Shown piece by piece: positions 52,498-62,140 of a stretch of 64,000 bases of DNA. Location of the stretch: positions 992,001 through 1,056,000 of the forward strand of contig CAWGST010000001.1 in NCBI GenBank assembly GCA_963825315.1, in the 5' to 3' direction. Origin of the DNA: DASRLE01 sp963825315 (lineage in GTDB: Bacteria > Verrucomicrobiota > Verrucomicrobiia > Limisphaerales > Palsa-1400). Below the pieces are notes generated by a model. The model searched no databases. It had not been told where the DNA came from and worked only from the letters and a program-made list of their open reading frames with translations. How positions within the stretch are numbered: position 1 is the stretch's first letter; each line of letters opens with the position of its first letter. The position numbers were made by a program, and so were the translations under genes.

Positions 52498-53181
52498 ATG
52501 ATCCGGCTGGTTCTGTTTGATATTGATGGGACGCTCATCCACTCGGGCGGGGCGGGGGTAAAGGCCTTTGCCCGCGCCTTCGCCAGTGAGTTTGGCGTCA
52601 ACGACGGCACCGAAGGCCTCAAGTTTGCCGGGCGGACGGATGTCTCGCTCGTGCGCGAATTCTTCTCCCGCCACCAAATCGAGGCCTCACCCAAAAACTT
52701 CGGGCGTTTTTTCAAGGCTTATGCGGGCTGGCTGGAACAAATCATTGGCGACTGCGAAGGCGGCGCGTGCCGGGGGGCGCTGGAGTTCCATCACTCCCTT
52801 GAAATCCTGCCGCAACCTCCGTTGTTCGGCCTGGTGACCGGCAACATCCGCGAGGGCGCGCGCATCAAGCTGCAACATTACAACCTGTGGGAAAAATTTC
52901 CCTTCGGCGCCTTTGCGGACGATGATGAGGAGCGCGACCGCATCGCCGCCATCGCCCGGGAACGCGGCAGCGAACGCTTCGGCCGCCCCTTGCGCGGCGA
53001 CGAAATCCTGGTCATTGGCGACACGCCGATGGACATCCGTTGCGCCCGCGCCATCCAGGCCAAAGCACTGGCCGTGGCCACCGGCTCGTTCACCGTGGAG
53101 GAGTTGTTGCGGCACGCACCGGATTGGGCCGTGGCGGATTTGTCAAGAATCGCCGTGCAGGAAGTGATGGGCGCAAACTGA
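52498..53181 (+). CDS. HAD-superfamily hydrolase (phosphoglycolate-phosphatase-like)
   Basis: 227 residues. HAD motif I is LVLFDIDGTLIHSGGAGVKA, an alpha-helical C1 cap covers about 20-95 (FAGRTDVSLVREFFSRHQIE), motif II is LFGLVTGNIREGARIKL (Thr), and motif IV is ILVIGDTPMDIRCARAIQAK with Asp. The Gly-Thr-Gly-like VTGN and the cap fit phosphoglycolate-phosphatase-like haloacid phosphatases. The start ATG 52498 is 115 bp from the divergent exonuclease gene. It ends exactly at the end of the convergent zinc-ribbon gene. Confidence 0.9.
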   Translation: MIRLVLFDIDGTLIHSGGAGVKAFARAFASEFGVNDGTEGLKFAGRTDVSLVREFFSRHQIEASPKNFGRFFKAYAGWLEQIIGDCEGGACRGALEFHHSLEILPQPPLFGLVTGNIREGARIKLQHYNLWEKFPFGAFADDDEERDRIAAIARERGSERFGRPLRGDEILVIGDTPMDIRCARAIQAKALAVATGSFTVEELLRHAPDWAVADLSRIAVQEVMGAN

Positions 53182-53412
53182 TCAGTGCGAATGCCGCCTG
53201 CCCGTGCCGCACATGCCGCACGAGCCGGGATTGCCGGTGCAAGAGGCCGCTTCCGACGAGTCCCCAGCCACGCTCGAAGCGAAGACCGACAACTTTTTCG
53301 TCAATCGCTTTGCGCCGCATTTGGGACAAGCGGTCCCCCGCCAGCGACTGGAACGAACAAGGAGTTCGCTGTCCGCCCCGCACTTTTCACAATGAAACTC
53401 ATAGATCGGCAT
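53182..53412 (-). CDS. FmdB-type zinc-ribbon protein
   Basis: 76 residues from ATG 53412: MPIYEFHCEKCGADSELLVR with CEKC, then ACPKCGAKRLTKKLSVFASS with CPKC; together they form a zinc ribbon. The C-terminus has a second Cys-rich tail (SCTGNPGSCGMCGTGRRHSH). Small proteins of this kind are often called putative regulatory (FmdB family); their function is not established. Its stop abuts the HAD stop. Confidence 0.88.
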   Translation of the reverse strand: MPIYEFHCEKCGADSELLVRSSRWRGTACPKCGAKRLTKKLSVFASSVAGDSSEAASCTGNPGSCGMCGTGRRHSH

Positions 53413-53511
53413 GTCTGGAACAATAGACCTTCCGGTTCGATTCATCAATCGAAAATCCGCCGGGAGGCGCAAGCCAGATTTGGCTTTCAGTTTGAAAGGC
53501 GGTTTTTAATT

Positions 53512-53622
53512 TTCTCAAGAGAAAACCGCCCCGAAAAAAACCGTGAAATTTCCGACATTTTGAATAGTCGCAACATGTTGTCAGCAAGGTGTTTGCAAAC
53601 AACTCTAATATTAGTATTTACA
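53512..53622 (-). repeat. Third, inverted copy of the hisC-flank repeat
   Basis: Reverse complement reads GTAAATACTA, TTTGCAAACACCTTGCTGAC, AACATGTTGCGAC, CAAAATGTCGGAAATTTCAC, GGGGCGGTTTTCTCTTGAGA, matching 9940-10047 in order with base changes. Confidence 0.8.
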
Positions 53623-53747
53623 AATAATTTGGAGAACCTGAAAAATGAGTCCTCCAAGTCCGATCAGGCATTGAGGTTGGGTAGTAGGGTTGCCGCAATG
53701 CCGCGCAAAGTCAAGGATTTACTTAACAAAGTAATAATAGGACCCTT

Positions 53748-54248
53748 TCACTTCCGATTGCTCCAATATTCCTGGACCCTGCCGTGTTCATCAAATTTAA
53801 ACCCATCTTCGATGGTGTCTGCCCAAATAAGATAACCATTCGTAGAAAAACGAAATCCATATATTAACGGGAACGGGTCTTGATTTTTATGTTTCTGGAA
53901 ATCGACTGCTGCTCCCAAACGGCCGGAGTATCCCACCCCAATCCAAGCATCGTCTTGCTTTATATACGATTGCCAATTGCCTTTGAAACCCTGTGTGACA
54001 GGTATCTTGCCGAGTTCAACTTGATGCATGAATGCTCGGAACTCTGCTAAATGCTCTTCCAGTCGACTTGCTGAATTCGACAATGCCGACCTAGAACTTT
54101 GATCACTGTAGGACGGAATAAAAACATCTTTTAGATAATGCTCATCTATCTGCTCGTCATTCCGAACCCTTTTCATGGCTGGCGCTTTTGGCGGGCTGCA
54201 TCCCACCGCCACGCCAACCAGAAAACCTACGAGCAGAATAGTCCTCAT
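53748..54248 (-). CDS. Small lipoprotein of unknown function
   Basis: 166 residues from ATG 54248 (MRTILLVGFLVGVAVGCSPP): signal peptide with a lipobox-like VAVGC, so Cys17 is probably lipidated. The rest is polar, with KRVRNDEQIDEHYLKDVFIP and helix SNSASRLEEHLAEFRAFMHQ, then a beta-rich end (FPLIYGFRFSTNGYLIWADT). No family recognised. It is third in the operon after the large secreted protein and the 257-residue exported protein. A role as a partner or immunity protein is a guess based on position. Confidence 0.65.
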   Translation of the reverse strand: MRTILLVGFLVGVAVGCSPPKAPAMKRVRNDEQIDEHYLKDVFIPSYSDQSSRSALSNSASRLEEHLAEFRAFMHQVELGKIPVTQGFKGNWQSYIKQDDAWIGVGYSGRLGAAVDFQKHKNQDPFPLIYGFRFSTNGYLIWADTIEDGFKFDEHGRVQEYWSNRK

Positions 54249-54345
54249 GCGCTGTAAGCGGTCTAACAACTGACGAACACTCAAGCTAAAAATAACACGG
54301 TGCGATTTCAAAGATTTAGTTTCCAATTGCTCGGCACACGCGATC

Positions 54346-55119
54346 CTATTTGCTCACCTTTACGTGAAGATCTGTCCGGTGTTTTACGAAATCGTAAGGC
54401 TCTTTGAATTCCGCCTCTATGCATAAGTTCCCATTTTTAGGATTCCACATGAAAAACTTTCCGAGAGTTAACCCTTTGGTGATTTGCATATATTCTGTAA
54501 GATGACTGTCACTGAAAGTTGCACGTTTGTAATCCCAAGTTGTGCCCTGCTCATGAGCATCATTGAACTCGGCCATAAAGCCGTTGACTTTATCCTGTTT
54601 CACCTTCAGAAACCGCAATAACGCCCCCCCGCCTATTCGAACGATATATACATTATATCCATCGTTGGCTTTGGTCCGGAACTTGGCCGATAATGATCTG
54701 CCAATGGTCACCTCTTCCTGGGCGTTTGAATTGGTATATTGATAGCGCGCCACCCAATTCTCAACTTCCACCGTCCTGTCATCCATAGCCTTAATCAGGA
54801 AATTTGTCCTATACAGATTAACAAGCTCAGTCCCTGGGGGACCGGAATTTGTAGTTATATGTTGGTATTTTACAAAAGCTTCTTTGATCAACCCCTGCTC
54901 TTCGGGTGTAAACAAGTTTGTATTTGAGAGGACATTTGTATATTTCAAAGGACAAGGTTGTCCATCGCCGTAGAAATCTGAGACAGTGACAATGACATTG
55001 CTTTGGCTTTCTTTATCCAAGAATGGAATATATGAGCTGTCCGTCTGATTGGTCTGAGCAAAAAGACTTTCGCCCGACAAAAGCAGGGTCAAACTCAAAA
55101 GGAAATATTGCTGTTTCAT
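54346..55119 (-). CDS. Exported protein of unknown function
   Basis: 257 residues. MKQQYFLLSLTLLLSGESLF, then AQT, is a good signal peptide. The mature part is mixed alpha/beta (VIVTVSDFYGDGQPCPLKYT, VEVENWVARYQYTNSNAQEE, TLGKFFMWNPKNGNLCIEAE). No known domain recognised. It starts 9 bases after the stop of the large secreted gene and is 97 bases before the lipoprotein, so the three probably form one operon. The region is AT-richer than the flanks. Confidence 0.68.
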   Translation of the reverse strand: MKQQYFLLSLTLLLSGESLFAQTNQTDSSYIPFLDKESQSNVIVTVSDFYGDGQPCPLKYTNVLSNTNLFTPEEQGLIKEAFVKYQHITTNSGPPGTELVNLYRTNFLIKAMDDRTVEVENWVARYQYTNSNAQEEVTIGRSLSAKFRTKANDGYNVYIVRIGGGALLRFLKVKQDKVNGFMAEFNDAHEQGTTWDYKRATFSDSHLTEYMQITKGLTLGKFFMWNPKNGNLCIEAEFKEPYDFVKHRTDLHVKVSK

Positions 55120-55128
55120 GAATTGGTG

Positions 55129-58100
55129 CTATGGATCGCTTGGAGGCAGATGAAAACCGAAAAACTCTGGATCGAAATATTGCGGAAGCCCAACCCCAGC
55201 CGAACTCCCCACTTTAATTGTTTCATGAACACAATTGTGCGATTCTGAGTTCCAAGTCCCAGGATTATTGGCAAGATTTTGTGTATCGCTCAAACCATCA
55301 ATCAAGCCTAGAAATCCAATTGCATATATTCTCTCAATATTCGCGAAACCATTGGCAGTGTCTAACATGCCGGGTCCCTGTTTTATCGGCGGGACGTAAG
55401 AAATGAATGACGAAGTAATCGGCGTATAGCCAACTTGTTGGTTCAACCATTGAGAATTATTCGTGGACGTAAATTGATTCATGGCGACAGCCGGGGCTCC
55501 ACAGCTTAATTGCCACCAGGCATGACCGGCATGAAGGCCCCCTATTTGGTATATAGGATACCCTGGTGGAGGCCCATAGGGACCATAATCATTCGCATCG
55601 TTTGGATAATCTGGATACGGCTGACGAACAAACACCTGCAAATACGAGTTATATTTGCCTGCCCCGATCGAATAGGTGTAACGTTGCGGCGGGGCTCTCG
55701 GTGTAATATCCATCGTCGCGTTGTCTGGCAACAGGGTAAAAATCTGGCCATTGGCATTTGCTGTTTTGCCATTAACAGTGATTTCATTTCCTGGAACCAC
55801 TTGAGTGGTCCAGTCTTGGTTGAACGTGTCGGGTAAGGGTACGGGGAAGGATAAATAAGCCGTCGCCCCGATGTCAATTTCGACCAGATTCTGACGCCCG
55901 GCTACTCCTTTGCCACCGGTCTGAAGTGTCATGGTCGTGGTGGTGTGCAGATTGTAATCAGTCTCCCCCGATTCCGAACACCGATCGGAGTTGATGTTCC
56001 ACTCAAAGTGATCGGTTTCCGACCACTCCTCAGTCCCTAACAGCGGAGGACCAACGGAGTTTGTTTCATCGTCACCCAACGAGTCGGTATATACGCATAC
56101 ACCGGGAGCTGTTGGGGGATAGATGTCGTTCGGATAGGTGTAAGCGCAGTTATACCAACAGATCGGATAGTCACTGCAAGGGTCGGCCAAGCCGGCTGTA
56201 TAGTATTCTGTTGCCGTCCCTCCAGCCATGACATCCCAACAGGTTTGCGACGTAAGACTATCCGTTAGCGTACTTGGGCAGTTCGGCGTACAATCATTGT
56301 AATCGGTGGTTGAGCTATTTTCTTGAGAATCGCAACTCTGCAAATAACGCATGGTTGGCTGGTCGGTTTGCACCTGGGCGGCAATGCTGTCGGCTGCTGT
56401 CGGATTGCTCGGCGTGCCGTCCGATGATGGCGCTGTTCCGGTTCCGTTGCCGTTGTTGTCGTTGTTGGAGTTGGGAATGGCGCGCGCTTCGACCACGGCG
56501 GTTCCGCCCGGCCCCACCGGCACCGAGTATGCCTCCCAGTTTTCCTGGCCATACTGGCTGGCTTGAACACCGTTCACCCATAGGGTGTAGTTGGTCAGCG
56601 CGATTGTTCCGGTCACAACGGAAATCATGTCGCGCGGGGTTCCTCCAAGCTCGTTGGAAAAATCGTCAATCGTTACTCCCGCACTGACGCTGATCGTCAG
56701 GTTGGTGGTGGAGATGTTGCCGACGGCGTCCATTGCTGTAAGCGTAACATAATTCGTCCCCTCCAGCAACGGCACGTTTTCCACCCAGAACAATCCATTG
56801 CGCTCAACCAGGCCTTGGACGGTGTTGGTGTTGCCGCTGGCATCGATGATCTGGGCCGTGAGGCTCGCCGTGAAATCATCCAGCAAGCCGCGCAGGGTAA
56901 ACTCCGTGCCGCTGACTTGGTCGCCGTTCTGCGGCCAATACATCTGAATCGCCGGCGGATTGGTTTTGCCGGAGTAATCCAAAGTGAAGGTGAAATTGGT
57001 GGTGGTGATGTTGCCTGCCATATCGGTTGCGTGGAAGGTGACCACATTGTCCCCATTAGTAAGCGGAACATCGAAGGCTTGGAACGTGTTGGTCGTAATG
57101 CTCACGGTGTTGGTGTCGCAGGTACTGGCTGAGCACGAAGGCTTGCTGATTGCTGAAGAAGCCCGCCGCGTTGTTGAGGTCGAAGGTGAGACTGGCCAGA
57201 GGATCGGTGCAAAAGCCCTGTAGTTCGATCATCGGCTGAATGATGATGCCGGCGGCTGGATTGGTGATGATCAGGACGGGAGGGGTAAGAATGAGCTTGA
57301 GCTGAATTTGTTCCCACGTCTGTTGCGCATTCGGCGGCAAGCCTCGCAGCCCCACCCAAACCGAATGCCAGCCTTCCACACTGCCCAAGTTAATGGCGGG
57401 ATTCGAATTGTAGGGCGTCCAATTGGCGTCGGAGAAGTTCGTGCTGTCCACCAGCACAGCATTGTACGAGGGCCAGCCTGCCGAAACGGCAACCTGGACT
57501 GTCGCGCTGCTCGTGTTGAAGTATCGGTTCGTCGCGCTGAGCGAAAAACTGATGATGTTGGGGTCCCAGTTATTTTGATAGTCGGTCACAAGCTGCACGC
57601 CGCTCGTGTCCAAATTCGTGTCCGACAAATCCAGCGACCCAAAGAACCACCAGAACCACCACAGCGGGGTTGTATTTCCATTGGCAGTCACGCCTGTCCA
57701 ATCCTCTCCCTCCATGAACAGATTTTGCCGGTCCAACGTCGGCACCGTGAAGGGCATCACCCCTGTATTCGTCGGCCACACTTCCGTTTCCACGTTCCAC
57801 CCCGTCAGCAGATCAGTACGGCTCCAAATGGCATAAACCTGATTGGTGGGATTATTCAAATTCAATGAGATTATGCCGTTGGTGATGCCGGTAATTTCCA
57901 GCCATAGCCCATTTGTCGAAAAGGACGCGCCAGAGGAGGAAACACCCCCACCGGATAAATTCGTGCCGTCGCCGCCATCGCCGGGTGGCGGCGGTACATC
58001 GTCCATTGTCCTTCCCCCGCCGCTGGATGCGTTGGCTTCCGCTGACATTTGCGCCCAGTAGGACTGATAGTCAAAATCCCTGTCGTCGAACCAGAAATTG

Positions 58101-58339
58101 CCCGGGGTGCCGTCCGTATACAATGAAAGAGACGGCATCGGGTCAAAAGGAGACGGCGGGAATTTGCTCGACATGCTCCAAAAAATGCCGTTCGTTGGCA
58201 TCGCAGAAACTTCTACCACAGAGGCCGATTCAATGTTGAATTCCGATTGATCCTGGGCGTGGCAAACATCACTCGATCCGATAAGAAGCGCTGTCAGGAT
58301 GGCCGCGCTCACAGTCAATGTTGTCAGGGCGATTCTCAT
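55129..58339 (-). pseudogene. Large secreted mosaic protein, paralogue 2, frameshifted
   Basis: Start ATG 58339, signal peptide MRIALTTLTVSAAILTALLI ending near CHAQ. The frame ends at 57056; an overlapping frame takes over to 55129. At 57121-57122 one surplus G (C on the coding strand) shifts the frame: without it the sequence runs VLSQY-CDTNTVSITTNTFQAFDV, as in the paralogue (TTRQFDTNNLEYTTNGFECFNI). The intact product would have about 1070 residues. The N-terminal part is homologous to the gene at 0-4.7 kb. The last part contains GLHAGHAWWQLSCGAP and WNSESHNCVHETIKVG, a His...Asn-Cys arrangement as in permuted papain-like enzymes. Secreted; function unknown. Confidence 0.85.
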
Positions 58340-58627
58340 GGTGCGTGTCCATTTGTTTGTTAGAAGCGGTCATGGTCTGATTGTCGCGAGAATACTCACC
58401 ATCTTTTGGGAATTCCTTGCCTTATATTGCACAATGTTATGGATTAGACTCAAACAGAGGCACTTGCCGGCGGGATGAACTGCTTTGGCTATCGAACGAT
58501 GGAGCAACAACCATGACGCGCGGATGAATTTGACGATGACCCTGCTTTGCGTTTAACTTTGTGCCATGAGCACGGTTGTTGAAGTTTACCCCGGCTGATC
58601 TGGTTTTTGGGCTGACGTCAAAACTTT

Positions 58628-59194
58628 ATGAGCATCGAACATGTTTCCAGGTCGGGCAAGGTTTACTACTTGCATGGGAAGGCAGGCAAAGGCGGCAAGC
58701 CGAATTTTTACTTCTCGACGGACGCGGATGGCCCGCTGGTGGACATCGTGCCGAACGGCTTTGAAATCTACGAAAATGTCGGCGGCCAGGTCTTTCTCCG
58801 GCGCATCCCGAAGAAACTGATTACCGACGAGGAGTTGGAATTGACGCGGGCCGCGCTGGCCGCCCATGCGGAGGTGTGGCAATATAAAATAGATGTCAAA
58901 AAGAACATAATCACGGTTTATGAAACGGAGCCTCACGATCGTTCGTTTCACGAACTGGCCCCCTGGATTGACCCGGCAAGGGAGAAAGAATTCAGGATTC
59001 AACACGCTTATTACATGGCGGTTCTGAGATTCATTTTGATGGACCCGGCGCAACGCCGCTTCACGGCGGAACGTTACTGTTTCCGGGGATCGGTGGATGA
59101 TTGGATCAGTGTGGGGCCGCCCGCGACGCTGCCCGCGCTCCTAAAGCAGTACGTGAAGCACCTTGGCAGGGATTCGTTCTACGAGTTGTTCTGA
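58628..59194 (+). CDS. Hypothetical protein
   Basis: 188 residues, no signal peptide, no recognised family. Notable segments: VSRSGKVYYLHGKAGKGGKP at the start, PNFYFSTDADG, and VPNGFEIYENVGGQVFLRRI with PKKLITDEELELTRAALAAH. The C-terminus is DSFYELF. The start ATG 58628 lies 288 bp from the divergent secreted-protein gene, a possible shared control region. Base composition is like the surrounding GC-rich genes and codon use looks normal, so it is probably a real gene. Confidence 0.68.
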   Translation: MSIEHVSRSGKVYYLHGKAGKGGKPNFYFSTDADGPLVDIVPNGFEIYENVGGQVFLRRIPKKLITDEELELTRAALAAHAEVWQYKIDVKKNIITVYETEPHDRSFHELAPWIDPAREKEFRIQHAYYMAVLRFILMDPAQRRFTAERYCFRGSVDDWISVGPPATLPALLKQYVKHLGRDSFYELF

Positions 59195-59293
59195 ATCATG
59201 GCATCCTCCGCCCGGAACCGACGGGTTGGATGGCACAACCTGCCCGCCTTCGCGTCAGACGCCACAGCGCAGCATTTTTCGCGGAGCGAAAAA

Positions 59294-59366
59294 TGGGTTG
59301 GCCGGGACTCGAACCCGGGACCAACGCCTTAAAAGGGCGCTGCTCTACCAACTGAGCTACCAACCC
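59294..59366 (-). tRNA. tRNA-Lys (UUU)
   Basis: 73-nt cloverleaf: acceptor GGGTTGG / CCAACCC, D arm GCTCAGTTGGTAGAGC, anticodon stem GCGCC / GGCGT with loop CTTTTAA (anticodon TTT), T arm CCGGGTTCGAGTCCCGG, discriminator A. CCA is not encoded and a T-run follows the 3' end. Confidence 0.96.
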
Positions 59367-59780
59367 ACCACGAATCGAGCGGCGAAACATAGCGACGAAT
59401 CGAGTTCGGCGCAAGGCTAATTTTAACACGACAAAGCGTTAAGCCGCCGCCAGAACGCAGGATCAACCTTCGACTTCATTTCGGGTTGCGACTCGTTAGA
59501 CCTGTGCGAGCACGGGCCTTGATGGTGAACGGCGCGTCGAACCAGAGGGCGTTAAAATCGAATTGGAGGCGGGGCGGGTCGGAACTGCCGTCCACCCAAA
59601 ATAATTAGGATTAGGATTAGGATTGGGGATTAGTATTAGGATTAGGAGTGGCAACCCAAAAAAGTGAAATGCGGTGCGCCAATCACGCGCCTGGCTGATA
59701 GCGGCGGGGAGCACAGCGGCCGGTCGCACCACTGACAGCCTGCGGCAATTGCGGGGTTGACTGTTTTTGAAAACTTGGGC
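59367..59780. other. Intergenic region with ATTAGG array
   Basis: No gene recognised before 59781. Holds ATTAGGATTAGGATTAGG with ATTAGTATTAGGATTAGG at 59603-59650. Confidence 0.6.
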
Positions 59781-60371
59781 ATGGTGGTTCCCGATGAAAC
59801 CCAAGCAATCGCGATTATGAATGAACTACCGCAGAAAAATGAAGGGGTGTCCTTCCTCGGCGTAACCGTGGCCTATCCGAGAACCGTGTGGGGAATGCTG
59901 CCGTATGCTTTCGTGTGCGCGACGATCGTCCTGGTTGTTTATTTCCTGGCCCCTCATGCGACGCCGGCGCGCAGGCTTTGGGTGCCGATCGTCGTGGAGA
60001 AAAACGGAAGCCAGACGTCCATGGGAGAGACGCGGCAGATGCATTTTTGGACGCCGTCGGCCCGGACCAGGGAATACATGAGGAAGAGCGGCAGCGCGGG
60101 GCCCGACTCGAGTAGCTGGCAAGCCATCGCCAGCGATGAACCGGTGATGCAGTTCGGCATGTTGCTGCACTCCAACGCGAATGTTTTCGGCTACCGCAGG
60201 ACCGAAGTGTGGGGACATGGCCGCACCGTCTTCAAACCGGGCTGGTGGTGGACGGTCAACGTCACGACCAACTACTCGGTAGTTGATCTGGGGAATGCTT
60301 ACCAATCGTTTTGGAAGTGCTCTTCGCCGGTGTTCATCGAGGTGGTTGATAACCGGGGGAGCGAGGAGTAG
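59781..60371 (+). CDS. Hypothetical membrane-anchored protein
   Basis: About 196 residues from ATG 59781; an in-frame TTG at 59757 and ATG 59817 are alternatives. One transmembrane helix at about 38-56 (VWGMLPYAFVCATIVLVVYF), then a soluble beta-rich domain (WVPIVVEKNGSQTSMGETRQ, GHGRTVFKPGWWWTVNVTTN). It may present this domain outside the membrane. No family recognised. Confidence 0.62.
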   Translation: MVVPDETQAIAIMNELPQKNEGVSFLGVTVAYPRTVWGMLPYAFVCATIVLVVYFLAPHATPARRLWVPIVVEKNGSQTSMGETRQMHFWTPSARTREYMRKSGSAGPDSSSWQAIASDEPVMQFGMLLHSNANVFGYRRTEVWGHGRTVFKPGWWWTVNVTTNYSVVDLGNAYQSFWKCSSPVFIEVVDNRGSEE

Positions 60372-60389
60372 CGGGGCGGGGCGGAGTTG

Positions 60390-60480
60390 AGATTTTTGCC
60401 ACAAAGGAACACAACCCCGAAAGCTTTCGGGGCAAAGCGAACACATAGATAGGAGTTTATGTTGTTTGCTTTCTTGGTAA
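60390..60480 (+). repeat. CAAAGGAACACAA repeat, copy 2, carrying the 18-bp palindrome
   Basis: AGATTTTTGCCACAAAGGAA, CACAA, then CCCCGAAAGCTTTCGGGG (60415-60432), then CAAAGCGAACACATAGAT and the inverted arm TTGTTTGCTTTCTTGG. Copy 1 at 7219-7305 lacks the palindrome. Confidence 0.75.
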
Positions 60481-60500
60481 GTGACTCAATCGAGATGGGA

Positions 60501-60522
60501 TTCGACGGAGTCTCACCCTACC
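60501..60522 (-). repeat. GGTAGGGYGAGRCTC repeat, copy 3
   Basis: TTCGACGGAGTCTCACCCTA followed by CC; reverse complement GGTAGGGTGAGACTCCGTCG, then AA. Confidence 0.7.
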
Positions 60523-60565
60523 AAGATTTAAGATCAAGGGTCTGACGGATGAGGGCAGGCGGGTG

Positions 60566-61945
60566 TCAGCCGAGTTCTTCTTTGAGGGCGCGCGCTATTT
60601 TTTGGTTCCATTGACTAAGCAGCTTTGCATCGCGGCCTTCCAGCAGCAAACGTATTTTGGGTTCGGTGCCGGAGTAGCGCAGAAAAATCCGGCCGCCTTG
60701 CGGCTTTAATGCGGCTTCGGCTTGCGCGATCAGGCGGCCGATTCCAGGCAGTTCCTCCAGCGGCTTCTTTTCCCGCACGACAATGTTGGTCAGCATTTGC
60801 GGGAAACGCGTCCAGCATCGGGCCAGTTCTGAGAGGGGTTTGTTGGTGGTCTTCATCACGCGCAGGATTTGCAAGGCGGCGATCAGGCCGTCTCCGGTCG
60901 TGCTGAAGTCGCGCAAAATAATGTGGCCGCTTTGTTCCCCGCCCACCGTCAAGTTCAGTTTCAGCATGGCGGCCAGCACGTTCTGGTCGCCCACCGTGGC
61001 GCGCACCATTTTTCCGCCCGCCGCCTCGACGGCCGCGTCCAACCCGGCATTGCTCATCACGGTGGCGACGAGGGTTTTTTTGGGGAGGGTTCCGCTGGCC
61101 AGGCGCTCCAGCGCAAGGATGGCCAGAATATCGTCGCCATCGATCAGCCTTCCCTTTTCGTCGCAGAGCAGAATGCGGTCGGCGTCGCCGTCGTGGGCGA
61201 GTCCCAAATGGGCCTGGTGCTCGCGCACGAGACGGCAGAGGTGTTCGGGATGCATGGAGCCGCAATTCTTGTTGATGTTCAGCCCGTCGGGTTGATTGGC
61301 GTGGACAAAGATTTGCGCGCCCAATTCCCGCAGGACGCAGGGAGTGGATTTATAGGCCGCGCCGTGGGCGCAATCGGCGACGATGCGCAGGCCATCCAAT
61401 GTGAGATGGCGCGGGAAGGAACTTTTGGCGAATTCGATGTAGCGGCCCAAGGCGTCATCAATGCGCACCGCCTTGCCGATTTCCCTGGCCACGGGCCGGA
61501 TTTTCTCAATCTCGCCGCTGAAGACCAGGCGTTCGATGCGGTTTTCGATTTTTTCATCCAGCTTGTAGCCGTCGGCATGGAAGAATTTGATGCCGTTGTC
61601 ATCGTAGGGATTGTGGGAGGCGGTGATGACGATGCCGGCATCGGCGCGCAAGCTTCGGGTGACGTAGGCCACTCCGGGTGTGGGCAGGGGGCCGATCAAT
61701 AAAACGTCCACGCCCATGGAGAGCACGCCGGAGGTGAGGGCGTTTTCCAACATGTAACCGGAGAGGCGGGTGTCCTTGCCGATGACGATTTTGTGTTTGC
61801 CATGCCCGCGCGATTCCGATTCGAGGTTTTTAAAGACGTGCGCCGCGGCCTGGCCCAGTTTCAGCGCCGTTTCCGCCGTGACCGGCTCGACGTTGGCCGT
61901 GCCGCGCACGCCGTCGGTGCCGAAGATTTTGTGGTTATCACTCAT
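60566..61945 (-). CDS. glmM: Phosphoglucosamine mutase
   Basis: 459 residues, usual length. Motifs of the alpha-D-phosphohexomutase family: FGTDGVRGTANVEPVTAETA at the start, IVITASHNPYDDNGIKFFHA near 100 with the catalytic Ser, LGLAHDGDADRILLCDEKGR near 240 (metal-binding DGDADR), VGGEQSGHIILRDFSTTGDG near 325, and GGRIFLRYSGTEPKIRLLLE near 430. It converts glucosamine-6-phosphate to glucosamine-1-phosphate for cell-wall precursors. In many bacteria glmM follows cdaA-cdaR; here it does too, but with a RAYT gene and REP repeats in between. Confidence 0.95.
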   Translation of the reverse strand: MSDNHKIFGTDGVRGTANVEPVTAETALKLGQAAAHVFKNLESESRGHGKHKIVIGKDTRLSGYMLENALTSGVLSMGVDVLLIGPLPTPGVAYVTRSLRADAGIVITASHNPYDDNGIKFFHADGYKLDEKIENRIERLVFSGEIEKIRPVAREIGKAVRIDDALGRYIEFAKSSFPRHLTLDGLRIVADCAHGAAYKSTPCVLRELGAQIFVHANQPDGLNINKNCGSMHPEHLCRLVREHQAHLGLAHDGDADRILLCDEKGRLIDGDDILAILALERLASGTLPKKTLVATVMSNAGLDAAVEAAGGKMVRATVGDQNVLAAMLKLNLTVGGEQSGHIILRDFSTTGDGLIAALQILRVMKTTNKPLSELARCWTRFPQMLTNIVVREKKPLEELPGIGRLIAQAEAALKPQGGRIFLRYSGTEPKIRLLLEGRDAKLLSQWNQKIARALKEELG

Positions 61946-62068
61946 GTTTTCAACGGGGAAAATGGCGGGGGACGCTCAAAATGACAAGGCAAACAATCCG
62001 CCCACGGCTGGCTCATGAAGCCTTCCGGGGACCCCCGGACGGCAGGTCGTCCCTACCGGGTCCAATGA

Positions 62069-62120
62069 GGCAGGGACGCGCTGCCGCGCGTCCACGGATG
62101 ACCGGCAGTTCTTCCCTGCC
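62069..62120. repeat. REP pair downstream of RAYT gene
   Basis: GGCAGGGACGCGCTGCCGCG CGTCC then GGATGACCGGCAGTTCTTCC CTGCC: two hairpins in opposite orientation, the second decayed. A partial copy (GGACGGCAGGTCGTCCCTAC C) is just before, at 62037-62057. Confidence 0.85.
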
Positions 62121-62140
62121 AAACAAACGAAATTAAATTG

